Assembly (NCBI GenBank): GCA_021847105.1
Contig: JAJZUT010000015.1
Span: 43,342-107,341, forward strand
DNA: 64,000 nucleotides
Origin: Pseudomonadota bacterium
Lineage (GTDB): Bacteria > Pseudomonadota > Gammaproteobacteria > Steroidobacterales > Steroidobacteraceae
Direction of reading: 5' to 3'
Notes under the pieces: generated by a model
Seen by the model: only the letters and a program-made list of their open reading frames with translations
What the model was told of the DNA's origin: nothing
The model's database searches: none
Shown: piece after piece, positions 47,526 to 57,479 of the stretch
How the letters are laid out: each line of letters opens with the position of its first letter
How positions within the stretch are numbered: position 1 is the stretch's first letter
Translations under genes and position numbers: made by a program

Positions 47526-48659
47526 ATGAGCACTGTCGTGGCCACGAGCGATGGGCGCGCGAGTCTGGCGCGAATCGCGACTCTGGTGCGCAAGGAGTGG
47601 CGGCAGATGATCCGTGATCCGGCCAGCATCGCCCTCGGCGTGGTGCTGCCGGTGATTCTGATCCTGCTGTTCGGTTACGGCTTGTCGCTCGATGTGAAAA
47701 ACGTGCCGCTGGCGGTGCTCGATCAGGACGGCTCCTCACTGGCCGCCGGGCTGATCGGGGAGTTGCGCCTCTCGCGGTATTTTCAGCCGCAGAGCGTGAC
47801 TTCGCTGCACGCGGCGCAGCGACTGCTCGAAGCAGGCCGCGTGCAGGGGATTGTCACGGTGCCGGAGCGCTTCGCACGCCAAGCGCGTGCCGGTGGCGCG
47901 GCCGTGCAGCTGATCGTATCGGGTACCGATGCCAACACCGCGCGCATCATCGAGGCGTACGTGAGCGGTGCGGTCGAGGCCTGGTCGGCGCGCCAGGCGC
48001 CGGCGCTCGCCGGTCCCGTGCGGGTGCAGAGCCGATTGTGGTTCAACGCCGCCAACGACAGCCGCTACTTTCTGGTGCCGGGACTGATCGTGTTGGTGAT
48101 GACGCTGATTGGGGCATTCCTAACGGCCATGGTGGTGGCGCGCGAATGGGAGCGCGGTACGTTCGAGGCGCTTTTTGTGACCCCGGTGCGCGCCACCGAG
48201 ATACTCCTCGGTAAGACGCTGCCATATTTCGCGCTCGGCATGGTCGGACTCGTATTGTGCGTGCTCGCCGGGCGGTTCTTGTTTCACGTCCCGGTACGCG
48301 GCTCGCTCGCAGTGCTGCTCGGCGGCTCGATGCTCTACATGCTGGTGGCGCTCGCCATCGGTCTGCTGATTTCCTCGGCGGTGAAGAACCAGCTGGTCGC
48401 GAGCCAGCTGACGTTGCTCGCGACGTTCATGCCAGCGTTCATGCTCTCCGGTCTGCTGTTCGATCTGCGCAGCATGCCGGCGCCGATCCGCGCGCTCACC
48501 TATCTGCTGCCGGCCCGCTACTACGTGGCGCTGCTGCAGACGACTTTTCTCGCCGGTGACATCTGGGCGGTGATCGTGCCGAACGCGCTCGCGCTGTGCG
48601 CCATGCTGGCGTTGCTCGCGTTTGCCCTCGGGACCGTCACGCGCAAGAGGCTCGCCTGA
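47526..48659 (+). CDS. ybhS: ABC-2 type permease, YbhS-like
   Basis: Inner-membrane permease of 377 residues. First helix VVLPVILILLFGYGLSLDV, a large periplasmic domain (about residues 60-190), then five helices, with the ABC-2 motif REWERGTFEALFVTPVRATE. ATG at 47526, 7 bp after ybhF. Confidence 0.92.
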   Translation: MSTVVATSDGRASLARIATLVRKEWRQMIRDPASIALGVVLPVILILLFGYGLSLDVKNVPLAVLDQDGSSLAAGLIGELRLSRYFQPQSVTSLHAAQRLLEAGRVQGIVTVPERFARQARAGGAAVQLIVSGTDANTARIIEAYVSGAVEAWSARQAPALAGPVRVQSRLWFNAANDSRYFLVPGLIVLVMTLIGAFLTAMVVAREWERGTFEALFVTPVRATEILLGKTLPYFALGMVGLVLCVLAGRFLFHVPVRGSLAVLLGGSMLYMLVALAIGLLISSAVKNQLVASQLTLLATFMPAFMLSGLLFDLRSMPAPIRALTYLLPARYYVALLQTTFLAGDIWAVIVPNALALCAMLALLAFALGTVTRKRLA

Positions 48660-48662
48660 ATC

Positions 48663-49781
48663 ATGCTGAGCTCGCTCATGCGCATTCTGGCGTTGGTCCG
48701 CAAAGAGCTGCTCGCCGTGCTCAAGGACCGGCGCACCCGTCTCAGTCTGCTGGTGCCGGTGTTGGTTCAGACGATGGTGTTCGGCTATGCGGCCAGCTAC
48801 GACCTGAACCGGGTGCCATACGTGCTCTGGTCGCAGGATCAGGGTGCCGCTGCGACAGCGCTCATCGCCCGCTTCGACGGCACGGGGATCTTCCGCCGTA
48901 TCGACACGGTCGTGCGCGAGCGCGATATGCGCGCTGCGCTCGACGATCGACGCGCGCTGCTGGCCATCGGCATCCCGGCGGATTTCTCGCGGCGACTCGC
49001 CGCCGGCCGGCACGCTGATGTGCAGCTGATCGCCGACGGACGCAACTCTAACACCGCAGGTACCGCCCTCGGCTATGCCCAGGCGGTGATCGGCGCATTC
49101 AATAGTCACTGGCGGGCCACGCACGGGGAGGGCAGAGCGCCGGCGCACCTCAGCGTGCGGGCGTGGTACAACCCCAACCTTCTGACCCGTTGGGAAATGA
49201 TCCCGGGACTGATCGGTACGCTCACGCTGCTGCAAACGCTGCTGCTCACCGCGATGTCGGTGGCGCGCGAGCGTGAGCAGGGCACCTTCGACCAGCTGCT
49301 GGTCACGCCGATCCGACCGGTGGAGATCATGGCCGGCAAGGCGCTGCCGGCGATGCTGATCGGTCTGGTGCAGGCGAGCGGCGTGCTGCTGGTCGCACAG
49401 CTGTGGTTTCATATCCCGTTCGAGGGATCTTTCGCTGTCCTTTACGGCGGAATTGTGGTGTTCGTGCTCGCGGCGGTGGGCATCGGACTGGTAGTCTCGG
49501 CGTTGTCCTATACCATGCAGCAGGCGATGCTCTACTCGTTCGTGCTGCTGATGCCGTTCACGCTGCTGTCGGGCCTGACGACGCCGATCGCCAACATGCC
49601 GCGGGTACTGCAGTACTTCACTCTGATCAATCCGCTGCGCTACGCTATCGACATCGCCCAGCGGGTGTACCTGGAAGGCGCAGGCATGCGCTTGCTGCTG
49701 CCCGATCTGTGGCCACTGGCGCTGATCGGCGCAGTCACGCTCACCGCCGCGTCCTGGTTGTTTCGGCACCGCCTGCAATGA
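48663..49781 (+). CDS. ybhR: ABC-2 type permease, YbhR-like
   Basis: Second permease, 372 residues, same topology as its neighbour and distantly similar: LLVPVLVQTMVFGYAASYDL, a periplasmic domain, and REREQGTFDQLLVTPIRPVE ahead of the last helices. It begins 3 bp after the preceding permease gene. Together they form the ybhS/ybhR heterodimer pair. Confidence 0.92.
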   Translation: MLSSLMRILALVRKELLAVLKDRRTRLSLLVPVLVQTMVFGYAASYDLNRVPYVLWSQDQGAAATALIARFDGTGIFRRIDTVVRERDMRAALDDRRALLAIGIPADFSRRLAAGRHADVQLIADGRNSNTAGTALGYAQAVIGAFNSHWRATHGEGRAPAHLSVRAWYNPNLLTRWEMIPGLIGTLTLLQTLLLTAMSVAREREQGTFDQLLVTPIRPVEIMAGKALPAMLIGLVQASGVLLVAQLWFHIPFEGSFAVLYGGIVVFVLAAVGIGLVVSALSYTMQQAMLYSFVLLMPFTLLSGLTTPIANMPRVLQYFTLINPLRYAIDIAQRVYLEGAGMRLLLPDLWPLALIGAVTLTAASWLFRHRLQ

Positions 49782-49810
49782 CTGTCGTGAAACTGAATAG
49801 GGAATCGCGT

Positions 49811-51337
49811 ATGCCCCGCTTGCTTGCCCACCCGTTGCGGCACTGGCTTGCCGCCGGCGCCTGTTTGCTGCTCGGCGGCTGTGCCGTCGGTCCGAATTTC
49901 GTCAAGCCCAAGGCGCACGTGCCGGCGCAGTGGTCGGCGACCGCGCGGCGCAATGGAGCGGCCGGCGCCTCGCGCGTCAGTACCGGGGAACCGCCGAGCG
50001 TGGCCTGGTGGTCGGACTTCCACGATCCGCTGCTCAGTACCCTGGTGCGCCAGTCCGCCGCGCAGAACCTCGACGTGCGTGAGGCGGTGCTGCGGATCCG
50101 CGAGGCCGAGACACAGACTCAGGCACTTTCCGGAGCACTCTGGCCGAGCGTCTCGGCCAATGCGGCCTGGAGCCGCCAGCGCATCAGCACCAATACGCCG
50201 AACGGCTTCCTGTTCTCCGGCAAATTTCCGGGCCTGCCGCCGAGCATCACCAATCCCTACAACCAGTACCAGCTGGGTCTTGGCGTGTCCTGGGGACTTG
50301 ATGTATTTGGCGGCACGCGTCGTGCGATCGAGGCGGCGCACGCGGCCACCCGCGCGGCGGTGTATGACGCCCGCGGCGTGATGCTGAGCATGGTCAGCGA
50401 CGTGGCGCAGACCTACATCGAGCTGCGCGGAGCGCAGCTGCGCAAGGCCATTCTGCTGCGCACGCTGCGCACCCAGCACGACCTGCTGCAGCTGACGAAG
50501 GATCGGTACGACGCGGGACTGACTTCTAATCTCGACGTGCAGAACGCTGCGACGGAGCTCAGCACCACGCGTGCGCAGCTGCCGCTCGCAAACGAGCAGG
50601 TCACGCTCGACATCAATCAGCTGAGCAAGCTCATGGCCCGCCCGCCCGAGGCGCTGCGCGCTGAGCTGGTGCGCGCCCGGCCGGTGCCGCCGGTGCCGCC
50701 GGTAGTGCCGATCGGACTGCCTTCCGACTTGTTGCGCCGCCGTCCGGACATCCGCGCCGCGGAGGCCAATCTGCACGCGGCGACTGCCGAGATCGGGGTG
50801 GCGGTCTCGGAATTCTTCCCCCGGATCACTCTCAGCGCCGGTGGCGGTTATCAGGCCGAGGGCCTGAGCGAACTCATTCAGACGGCGAGCCACTTTGCCA
50901 GTTTCGGCCCCTCGATCGACCTGCCGATCTTCCAAGGCGGGCGCATTCGCGCCACGGTGCGTCTACGTCGTCTGCAGGCCAAGCAGGCTGCGGTTGTGTA
51001 TGCGCGCACGGTGCTCACTGCGCTCAACCAAGTGGAGGATGCGCTGGCGGCCTACGGCGCCGATCAGCGTCAGCGCGTTGCGCTCGAGGCGGCGGTCAGA
51101 TCGAGCCGCAACGCGCTCGCGCTGGCACGTGAACGCTACACCAGCGGCGTCGCTAACTTCATCGTGGTGCTCGATGCCGAGCGCACCGAGCAGCAGACCG
51201 AGCTGCAGCTGGCGAGCGCCACTACGGCCGTTTCCCTCGATCTGGTGCGCCTGTACAAGGCGATCGGCGGGGGCTGGCAGAGCCCCGCGCTGGCCAGCAC
51301 ACGCGCCGCGCGGACCGGCGGGGCGATGCACGACTGA
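49811..51337 (+). CDS. Outer-membrane efflux lipoprotein, NodT/TolC family
   Basis: Outer-membrane channel of the OprM/NodT type. A signal peptide ends in the lipobox LLGGC, then two tandem outer-membrane-factor domains follow, with SDLLRRRPDIRAAEANLHAA at the second and the conserved VALEAAVRSSRNALALARERY toward the end. The ATG at 49811 has AGGGA eight bases upstream and gives a normal 24-residue signal peptide; an ATG at 49778 overlapping the ybhR stop would add 11 residues. E. coli ybhGFSR has no dedicated channel, so this completes the tripartite pump in one operon. Confidence 0.92.
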   Translation: MPRLLAHPLRHWLAAGACLLLGGCAVGPNFVKPKAHVPAQWSATARRNGAAGASRVSTGEPPSVAWWSDFHDPLLSTLVRQSAAQNLDVREAVLRIREAETQTQALSGALWPSVSANAAWSRQRISTNTPNGFLFSGKFPGLPPSITNPYNQYQLGLGVSWGLDVFGGTRRAIEAAHAATRAAVYDARGVMLSMVSDVAQTYIELRGAQLRKAILLRTLRTQHDLLQLTKDRYDAGLTSNLDVQNAATELSTTRAQLPLANEQVTLDINQLSKLMARPPEALRAELVRARPVPPVPPVVPIGLPSDLLRRRPDIRAAEANLHAATAEIGVAVSEFFPRITLSAGGGYQAEGLSELIQTASHFASFGPSIDLPIFQGGRIRATVRLRRLQAKQAAVVYARTVLTALNQVEDALAAYGADQRQRVALEAAVRSSRNALALARERYTSGVANFIVVLDAERTEQQTELQLASATTAVSLDLVRLYKAIGGGWQSPALASTRAARTGGAMHD

Positions 51338-51560
51338 GTGTCTCGCCGCGGGGACTGCCTCGGCGGAGCCACTTCCGTGGCGGCGCGCAGCGGCTGGATT
51401 ATGTTTAATTTCCGCGCGAGGACGGTGCCGTTGCGGGGCGGCACACGGGTGCGGCCGTCGTGCGCGCACCCCTGCCGGCGGGGCGCGCGTTGAGGGGGAT
51501 GCGTTGGCTCGGGCCGGCCGGCTCGCTATCATCGGGCGGTCACTCCGAGGTACTGAGACG

Positions 51561-52418
51561 ATGAGCCAACCATTTGAGACGATCAGCCAGCACCGCTGTT
51601 TCGGCGGCACCGTGGGCTTCTACCGACATGCCGCGGCGAGCACCGGCTGCGCGATGCGCTTTGCGGTATTCACCCCGCCGCAGGCGAGTGCCGGCCCGGT
51701 GCCGGTGCTCTATTACCTTGCCGGGCTCACCTGTACCGAAGAGACGTTCATGATTAAGGCTGGCGCGCAGCGCGTGGCGGCCGAACTCGGCTTGATGCTC
51801 GTGGCCCCCGACACCAGTCCGCGGGGCCTGAATCTGCCCGGTGAGAGCGAGTCGTGGGACTTTGGCGTCGGCGCCGGCTTCTACCTCGATGCGACCGAGG
51901 CGCCCTGGGCGCCGCATTTCCGCATGTATTCGTATGTGACGCAGGAGCTGCGCGCCCTGATCACGCAGCATTTCCCGGCCGATTCGGCTCGTACGGGCAT
52001 CTGCGGACATTCCATGGGCGGTCACGGCGCGCTCGTGCTCGGGCTGCGCAATCCCGATATCTACCGTTCCATCTCTGCGTTTGCGCCCATCAGCGCGCCG
52101 CGCCAGTGTCCGTGGGGCCGGAAGGCCTTCAGCGGCTATCTCGGCGCTGACCAGGGTCAATGGGCCAACTACGATGCGACCGAACTTGCGGCGGCGGTCA
52201 AGGATGCCGCCCGTCGGCCGCCACTGCTCGTCGATCAGGGCCTCGCCGACCAGTTCCTCGCCGAACAGCTGCATCCGCATCTGTTCGAAGAGGCTTGCCG
52301 GCGCAGCGGGCTCACGCTCACGCTGCGCCGTCACGAAGGCTACGATCACGGTTACTACTTCATCTCGAGCTTGATCGAGGACCACCTGCGCCATCATGCG
52401 CGGATCCTGAAACCCTGA
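51561..52418 (+). CDS. fghA: S-formylglutathione hydrolase
   Basis: Serine esterase that splits S-formylglutathione to formate and glutathione in formaldehyde detoxification. Alpha/beta-hydrolase with GHSMGGHGAL (nucleophile Ser), LTCTEETFMIKAGAQR, DTSPRG and the C-terminal His in EGYDHGYYFI. 285 residues. ATG at 51561. The glutathione-dependent formaldehyde dehydrogenase that makes its substrate is not in the window. The next genes oxidise formate, which fits the pathway. Confidence 0.95.
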   Translation: MSQPFETISQHRCFGGTVGFYRHAAASTGCAMRFAVFTPPQASAGPVPVLYYLAGLTCTEETFMIKAGAQRVAAELGLMLVAPDTSPRGLNLPGESESWDFGVGAGFYLDATEAPWAPHFRMYSYVTQELRALITQHFPADSARTGICGHSMGGHGALVLGLRNPDIYRSISAFAPISAPRQCPWGRKAFSGYLGADQGQWANYDATELAAAVKDAARRPPLLVDQGLADQFLAEQLHPHLFEEACRRSGLTLTLRRHEGYDHGYYFISSLIEDHLRHHARILKP

Positions 52419-52541
52419 GCGTACCCGGCGCTGCCGGCGCATCGCCGCGCCGTGCCGGATTTTGAACAGACAGCGGCCGGTTGCGCCTAGCGGGGTGCAT
52501 CCGGCCGCCTACGTGCAATGTTCGCCGTATACTGATTGACT

Positions 52542-53033
52542 ATGGAAACTTCACCCGTCGATAGAGGGCCGGACCTCCAGCGGATCCTCGCTCAGTTCAA
52601 GGACCGTCCGGGGCCCTTGCTCGAGGTTCTGCACACCGTACAGGCGACCTTCGGGTTCATTCCGCCTGAGACGATCGCGCCGATTGCCGAGTATCTGAAT
52701 CTCTCGCGTGCCGATGTGCATGGTGTGGTGACCTTCTACCATCACTTCCGATCCGCGCCGCCCGGCCAACATGTGCTGCAGCTGTGCCGGGCAGAGTCCT
52801 GTCAGGCGATAGGCGGTGAGGCGCTCGCCGAGCACGCGCGCAAGCGTCTGGGGGTGGATTTTCACGATAGCACGCCCGATGGGCGCTTCTCGCTTGAGCC
52901 GGTGTACTGTCTCGGTAACTGCGCCTGCTCACCGGCGGTGATGCTCGATGGCCGACCGTACGGCCGGATGACTCCCGAGCGGCTCGATGCGCTGCTCGCG
53001 AGCGTGGACACACAGACGGGCGTGGACGAATGA
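52542..53033 (+). CDS. fdsG: NAD-dependent formate dehydrogenase gamma subunit
   Basis: Thioredoxin-like [2Fe-2S] subunit, related to NuoE, of the soluble molybdenum formate dehydrogenase. The cluster cysteines are in CRAESC and CLGNCACSP. 163 residues from ATG 52542. Its stop overlaps the fdsB ATG (ATGA). Confidence 0.95.
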   Translation: METSPVDRGPDLQRILAQFKDRPGPLLEVLHTVQATFGFIPPETIAPIAEYLNLSRADVHGVVTFYHHFRSAPPGQHVLQLCRAESCQAIGGEALAEHARKRLGVDFHDSTPDGRFSLEPVYCLGNCACSPAVMLDGRPYGRMTPERLDALLASVDTQTGVDE

Positions 53034-54571
53034 CGACGATATACATTCCCGGCGATTCCAGCGCGCTGTCGCTCGGTGCCGATGCCGTCTGCCGGGCGAT
53101 CAGCCGCGAGGCGGCGGCCCGCCGGCTCGAGGTGCGCATCGTGCGCAATGGCTCGCGCGGCGCGTACTGGCTCGAACCGATGGTGGAAGTGGCAACCGCA
53201 CAGGGCCGGGTGGCCTACGGGCCGCTCAGCCCGGCGGACGTGCCGAGCCTGTTCGATGCCGGCTGGCTCGAGGGCGGCGCGCACCGACTGCGGCTTGGGG
53301 TCACCGAGCAGATCGGCTGGTTCGCCAACCAGCAACGCCTGACCTTCGAGCGGGTCGGGGTGATCGATCCGGTGAGCGTCGCGGATTATGTCGCGCACGG
53401 CGGTTATCAGGGGCTGCGCCGCGCACTATCGATGGAGCCGGCGGCCGTGGTCGAGTGCATCACCCGTGCCGGTCTGCGCGGTCGGGGCGGGGCCGCCTTC
53501 CCGACCGGCATTAAGTGGAAGACCGTGCTGGAGCAGCCCGCGGGGCAGAAATACGTGACGTGCAACGCCGATGAGGGCGATTCGGGCACGTTCTCCGATC
53601 GCATGCTGATGGAAGGCGATCCGCTGAGTCTGATCGAGGGCATGACCATCGCCGGCATCGCCGTCGGCGCGACGCAGGGCTACATCTACCTGCGCGCCGA
53701 GTATCCGCACGCCTGGCGCACGTTGACGCAGGCGATCGCGGCGGCCTATGCCGCCGACTACCTCGGCCGCGACATCATGGGCAGCGGGCGGCGCTTTGAG
53801 CTCGAGATCCGCGTCGGTGCCGGCGCTTACATCTGTGGGGAAGAGACCTCCATGCTCGAGAGCCTGGAGGGACGGCGCGGCGAGGTGCGCGTGCGACCGC
53901 CGTTGCCGGCGATCAAGGGGCTGTTCGGCCGACCGACGATCGTCAATAACGTCATCACCCTCGGCACGGTGCCTCTGATCCTGCGCGAGGGCGCCGAGTT
54001 CTACGCCGGCTTTGGCATGGGTCGATCGCGCGGCACGCTGCCGCTGCAGCTGGCCGGCAACATCAAGCGCGGCGGACTGGTCGAGCGCGCCTTCGGGCTG
54101 ACGCTCAGGGAGCTGCTCTATGACTATGGCGGTGGCTCGGCGAGTGGACGCCCGATCCGCGCCGTGCAGATCGGTGGGCCGCTCGGGGCCTACGTGCCGC
54201 ACTCGCAGTTCGACACACCGGTCGATTACGAGGCGCTCGCCGGCATTGGTGCGATGCTCGGTCACGGCGGCATCGTGGTTTTCGATGACACCGTGGACAT
54301 GGCGCACATGGCCCGCTACGCGATGCATTTCTGTGCGCTGGAGTCCTGCGGCAAGTGCACCCCGTGCCGCATCGGCTCGACCCGTGGCGTGGAGATTCTC
54401 GATCACATCATTGCCGGGCGGGACCCGGCGCGTAATCTCGAGCGGCTCGAAGCCCTGTGCGAACTGATGCTGCAGGGTTCGCTCTGCGGTCTGGGCGGCA
54501 TGACGCCCTTTCCAGTGCAGAGTGCTGTGAAGCACTTCCGGGAAGACTTCAGCGGCCGTGCGCACCATTAG
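53030..54571 (+). CDS. fdsB: NAD-dependent formate dehydrogenase beta subunit
   Basis: FMN- and NAD-binding diaphorase subunit, related to NuoF with a NuoE-like N-terminal domain. Seen: GRGGAAFPTGIKWKTV (NAD site), CNADEGDSGTFSDR, GAGAYICGEETSMLESLEG (FMN site) and the 4Fe-4S motif ESCGKCTPCRIGSTRG. 513 residues. It passes electrons from the alpha subunit to NAD+. Confidence 0.95.
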   Translation: MTTIYIPGDSSALSLGADAVCRAISREAAARRLEVRIVRNGSRGAYWLEPMVEVATAQGRVAYGPLSPADVPSLFDAGWLEGGAHRLRLGVTEQIGWFANQQRLTFERVGVIDPVSVADYVAHGGYQGLRRALSMEPAAVVECITRAGLRGRGGAAFPTGIKWKTVLEQPAGQKYVTCNADEGDSGTFSDRMLMEGDPLSLIEGMTIAGIAVGATQGYIYLRAEYPHAWRTLTQAIAAAYAADYLGRDIMGSGRRFELEIRVGAGAYICGEETSMLESLEGRRGEVRVRPPLPAIKGLFGRPTIVNNVITLGTVPLILREGAEFYAGFGMGRSRGTLPLQLAGNIKRGGLVERAFGLTLRELLYDYGGGSASGRPIRAVQIGGPLGAYVPHSQFDTPVDYEALAGIGAMLGHGGIVVFDDTVDMAHMARYAMHFCALESCGKCTPCRIGSTRGVEILDHIIAGRDPARNLERLEALCELMLQGSLCGLGGMTPFPVQSAVKHFREDFSGRAHH

Positions 54572-54632
54572 ACGGACGTGCGGCTGCGCCGCGCGATGAG
54601 CGCGGCCGCGACCGACGTTGGAGGCGTTGACG

Positions 54633-57479
54633 ATGTTTGCAATCGACTATCACGATCATGGTACGGCGGCGCCGGTGGCGGGCGAGCCGATCACTCTGCA
54701 GATCGACGGACGCGAGGTCACCGTGCCGGCCGGCACGTCGGTCATGCGCGCCGCGGCGCTCGCCGGCGTCGATGTGCCCAAGCTTTGCGCCACCGACACG
54801 CTCAAGGCGTTCGGATCGTGCCGGCTGTGCCTGGTGCAGATCGAGGGCCGCAAGGGCTATCCGGCCTCGTGCACCACACTCGCCGAGCCCGGGATGAAGG
54901 TGTGCACGCAGTCGGAGCACCTGCAGCAGCTGCGCCGCGGCGTCATCGACCTGTACGTCTCGGACCATCCGCTCGAGTGCGAGGGCTGTGCCGCGAATGG
55001 GCACTGCGAGCTGCAGTCCATGGCCGCTGCGGTGGGCGTGACTGAGACTTCGTATGAGCGGGGCTCGATGCATCGGCCGCTCGAGGTGGATCGGAGCAAT
55101 CCGTATTTCGAATTCGATCCGCAGCTGTGCATCGTCTGCTCGCGCTGCGTGCGGGCCTGCGAGGAGACCCAGGGAACGTTTGCCCTGACCGTCCAGGGCC
55201 GCGGCTTTGCCTCCAAGATCGCCGCCAGTGAGGATGAGCCGTTCCTCGATTCCGAGTGCGTCTCCTGCGGAGCGTGCGTCGAGGCCTGCCCCACCGCTGC
55301 ATTGAGTGAGAAATCGCTCGCACGCGGCCTGCCGCGTGCGCGTGCCGTATCCACGACCTGCGCCTATTGCGGTGTCGGCTGCAACCTCGTCGCGGAGGTC
55401 GGTGGGACGGAGGCGGAGCCCGAGGTGATCCGCATGGTGCCTAACCGCGACGGCCACGCGAATGCCGGCCACGCGTGCGTCAAGGGCCGTTTTGCCTACG
55501 GTTATGCCACACACGCGGACCGACAGCTCAAACCGATGATCCGCAAGAGCATCCGCGAGGAGTGGCGCGAGGTGTCCTGGGAGGAGGCCATCGCCTACGC
55601 GGCCAGCGAGATCCGCCGCATTCAGGAGCGCCATGGCCGCGACGCGGTTGGCGGGATCACCTCCTCGCGCTGCACCAACGAGGAGACGTTCCTGGTGCAG
55701 AAGCTGGTGCGCGCCGCCTTCGGCACCAATAACGTCGATACCTGTGCGCGCGTGTGCCACTCGCCGACCGGTTACGGTCTGAAAAGCACGCTCGGGGAGT
55801 CCGCCGGCACGCAGGCGTTCAGCTCCGTCGCCAAAGCGGATGTCGTCCTCGTCATCGGCGCCAATCCGACCGATGCCCATCCGGTGTTTGGCTCGCAGAT
55901 GAAGCGCCGCTTGCGCGAGGGCGCGAAGCTTATCGTCATCGATCCGCGCGCCATCAGTCTGGTACGCAGCCCGCATGTGGCCGCGGAGTTTCATCTGCAG
56001 CTGCGCCCGGGCACCAATGTGGCGATGCTCAATGCGATCGCACACGTGGTGGTGACCGAGGGTCTGGTCCGTGAGCAATTCGTGGCCGAGCGCTGCGAGG
56101 CGCCGTCCTACGAGCGCTGGAAGAAGTTCGTTGCCGAGTCGCGCAACTCGCCCGAAGCGCTTGCCGATGTGACCGGTGTGCCGGCCGAGCAGGTCCGCCG
56201 GGCGGCGCGGCTCTATGCCAACGCCGCCAATGGCGCGATCTACTACGGTCTTGGCGTCACCGAACACAGCCAGGGCTCGACGGCGGTGATGGCGCTCGCC
56301 AACCTTGCCATGGCCACGGGTAATCTCGGTCGCGACGGCTGCGGCGTCAACCCGCTGCGCGGCCAGAACAACGTGCAGGGCTCGTGCGACATGGGTTCGT
56401 TCCCGCATGAGTTCAGTGGTTACCGCCACGTATCCGATCCGGCGGTGCGTGGGATGTTCGAGCACGCTTGGGGCGTGCCGCTCGTCGGGGAGCCCGGCCT
56501 GCGCATTCCCAACATGTTTGAGGCGGCGCTCGATGGCACGTTCCGCGGCCTGTACGTGCAGGGCGAGGATATCGTGCAATCCGACCCCGATACGAGCCAC
56601 GTCACCAGTGCGCTCGCGGCCATGGAATGCGTCATCGTCCAGGACCTGTTTCTGAATGAGACGGCGCAGTTCGCCCACGTGTTCCTGCCCGGCTCCTCGT
56701 TCCTGGAGAAGGACGGCACGTTTACCAACGCCGAGCGGCGCATCTCGCGGGTGCGGCAGGTCATGCCGCCGCGCGCAGGCTACGCCGACTGGGAGGTGAC
56801 GATGCTGCTCTCGAACGCGCTCGGCTACCCGATGAGCTACCGTCATCCCGCCGAAATCATGGACGAGATCGCGCGCTTGACGCCGACGTTTGAGGGCGTC
56901 TCGTTCGAGAAGATCGACCGGTTGGGCAGCATCCAGTGGCCGTGCAACGAGGCGGCGCCCGAGGGCACGCCGACGATGCACGTCGGGGAGTTCGTGCGCG
57001 GCAAGGGCCGGTTCTATACGACCGAGTACGTTGCGAGCAGTGAGCGTGTCAACAGCCGCTTCCCGCTGATTCTGACCACCGGGCGGATTCTCTCGCAGTA
57101 CAACGTCGGAGCGCAGACCCGCCGCACCGACAACGTCGTGTGGCATGCCGAGGATCTGCTCGAGATCCATCCGCACGATGCCGAGACGCGTGGTATCGCC
57201 GATGGCGACTGGGTGGGGCTCACGAGCCGCGCTGGCGAGACGGTGCTGCGCGCGCGGGTGAGCGAGCGCATTGCGCCGGGCGTTGTGTATACGACGTTCC
57301 ACTTCCCGCAGACGCAGGCGAACGTGGTAACGACCGAGAATTCGGATTGGGCCACCAATTGTCCGGAGTACAAGGTGACGGCGGTGCAGGTGGTGCGCAT
57401 CACTCAGGCCGAGGCGTGGCGCACGCGTACCGCTCAGGCGCACTACGCCGGGCGGACGCACGATCCGGCGCATGCCTGA
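54633..57479 (+). CDS. fdsA: NAD-dependent formate dehydrogenase alpha subunit (molybdopterin)
   Basis: Catalytic subunit that oxidises formate to CO2. The N-terminal NuoG-like part has a [2Fe-2S] site (CRLCLVQIEGRKG...SC), a His/Cys3 cluster (HPLECEGCAANGHCELQ) and two 4Fe-4S motifs (CIVCSRCVRACEE, CVSCGACVEACPT). The molybdenum domain has TTCAYCGVGCNL and the metal ligand Cys-His in VCHSPT, so it uses Cys rather than selenocysteine. 948 residues from ATG 54633, which has GGAGG eight bases upstream; a TTG 15 bases earlier overlaps that site. Confidence 0.96.
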   Translation: MFAIDYHDHGTAAPVAGEPITLQIDGREVTVPAGTSVMRAAALAGVDVPKLCATDTLKAFGSCRLCLVQIEGRKGYPASCTTLAEPGMKVCTQSEHLQQLRRGVIDLYVSDHPLECEGCAANGHCELQSMAAAVGVTETSYERGSMHRPLEVDRSNPYFEFDPQLCIVCSRCVRACEETQGTFALTVQGRGFASKIAASEDEPFLDSECVSCGACVEACPTAALSEKSLARGLPRARAVSTTCAYCGVGCNLVAEVGGTEAEPEVIRMVPNRDGHANAGHACVKGRFAYGYATHADRQLKPMIRKSIREEWREVSWEEAIAYAASEIRRIQERHGRDAVGGITSSRCTNEETFLVQKLVRAAFGTNNVDTCARVCHSPTGYGLKSTLGESAGTQAFSSVAKADVVLVIGANPTDAHPVFGSQMKRRLREGAKLIVIDPRAISLVRSPHVAAEFHLQLRPGTNVAMLNAIAHVVVTEGLVREQFVAERCEAPSYERWKKFVAESRNSPEALADVTGVPAEQVRRAARLYANAANGAIYYGLGVTEHSQGSTAVMALANLAMATGNLGRDGCGVNPLRGQNNVQGSCDMGSFPHEFSGYRHVSDPAVRGMFEHAWGVPLVGEPGLRIPNMFEAALDGTFRGLYVQGEDIVQSDPDTSHVTSALAAMECVIVQDLFLNETAQFAHVFLPGSSFLEKDGTFTNAERRISRVRQVMPPRAGYADWEVTMLLSNALGYPMSYRHPAEIMDEIARLTPTFEGVSFEKIDRLGSIQWPCNEAAPEGTPTMHVGEFVRGKGRFYTTEYVASSERVNSRFPLILTTGRILSQYNVGAQTRRTDNVVWHAEDLLEIHPHDAETRGIADGDWVGLTSRAGETVLRARVSERIAPGVVYTTFHFPQTQANVVTTENSDWATNCPEYKVTAVQVVRITQAEAWRTRTAQAHYAGRTHDPAHA

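Noticed and set aside
48120..49778. 552-codon minus-strand open frame opposite the two permease genes
   Set aside because: Gln/His/Arg-rich sequence without recognisable features, mirroring the real permease frames.
54549..57473. 974-codon open frame on the minus strand opposite fdsA
   Set aside because: It is a shadow of the high-GC codon pattern of fdsA. The fdsA frame carries full cofactor motifs, while this one is Arg/His-rich with no domain.
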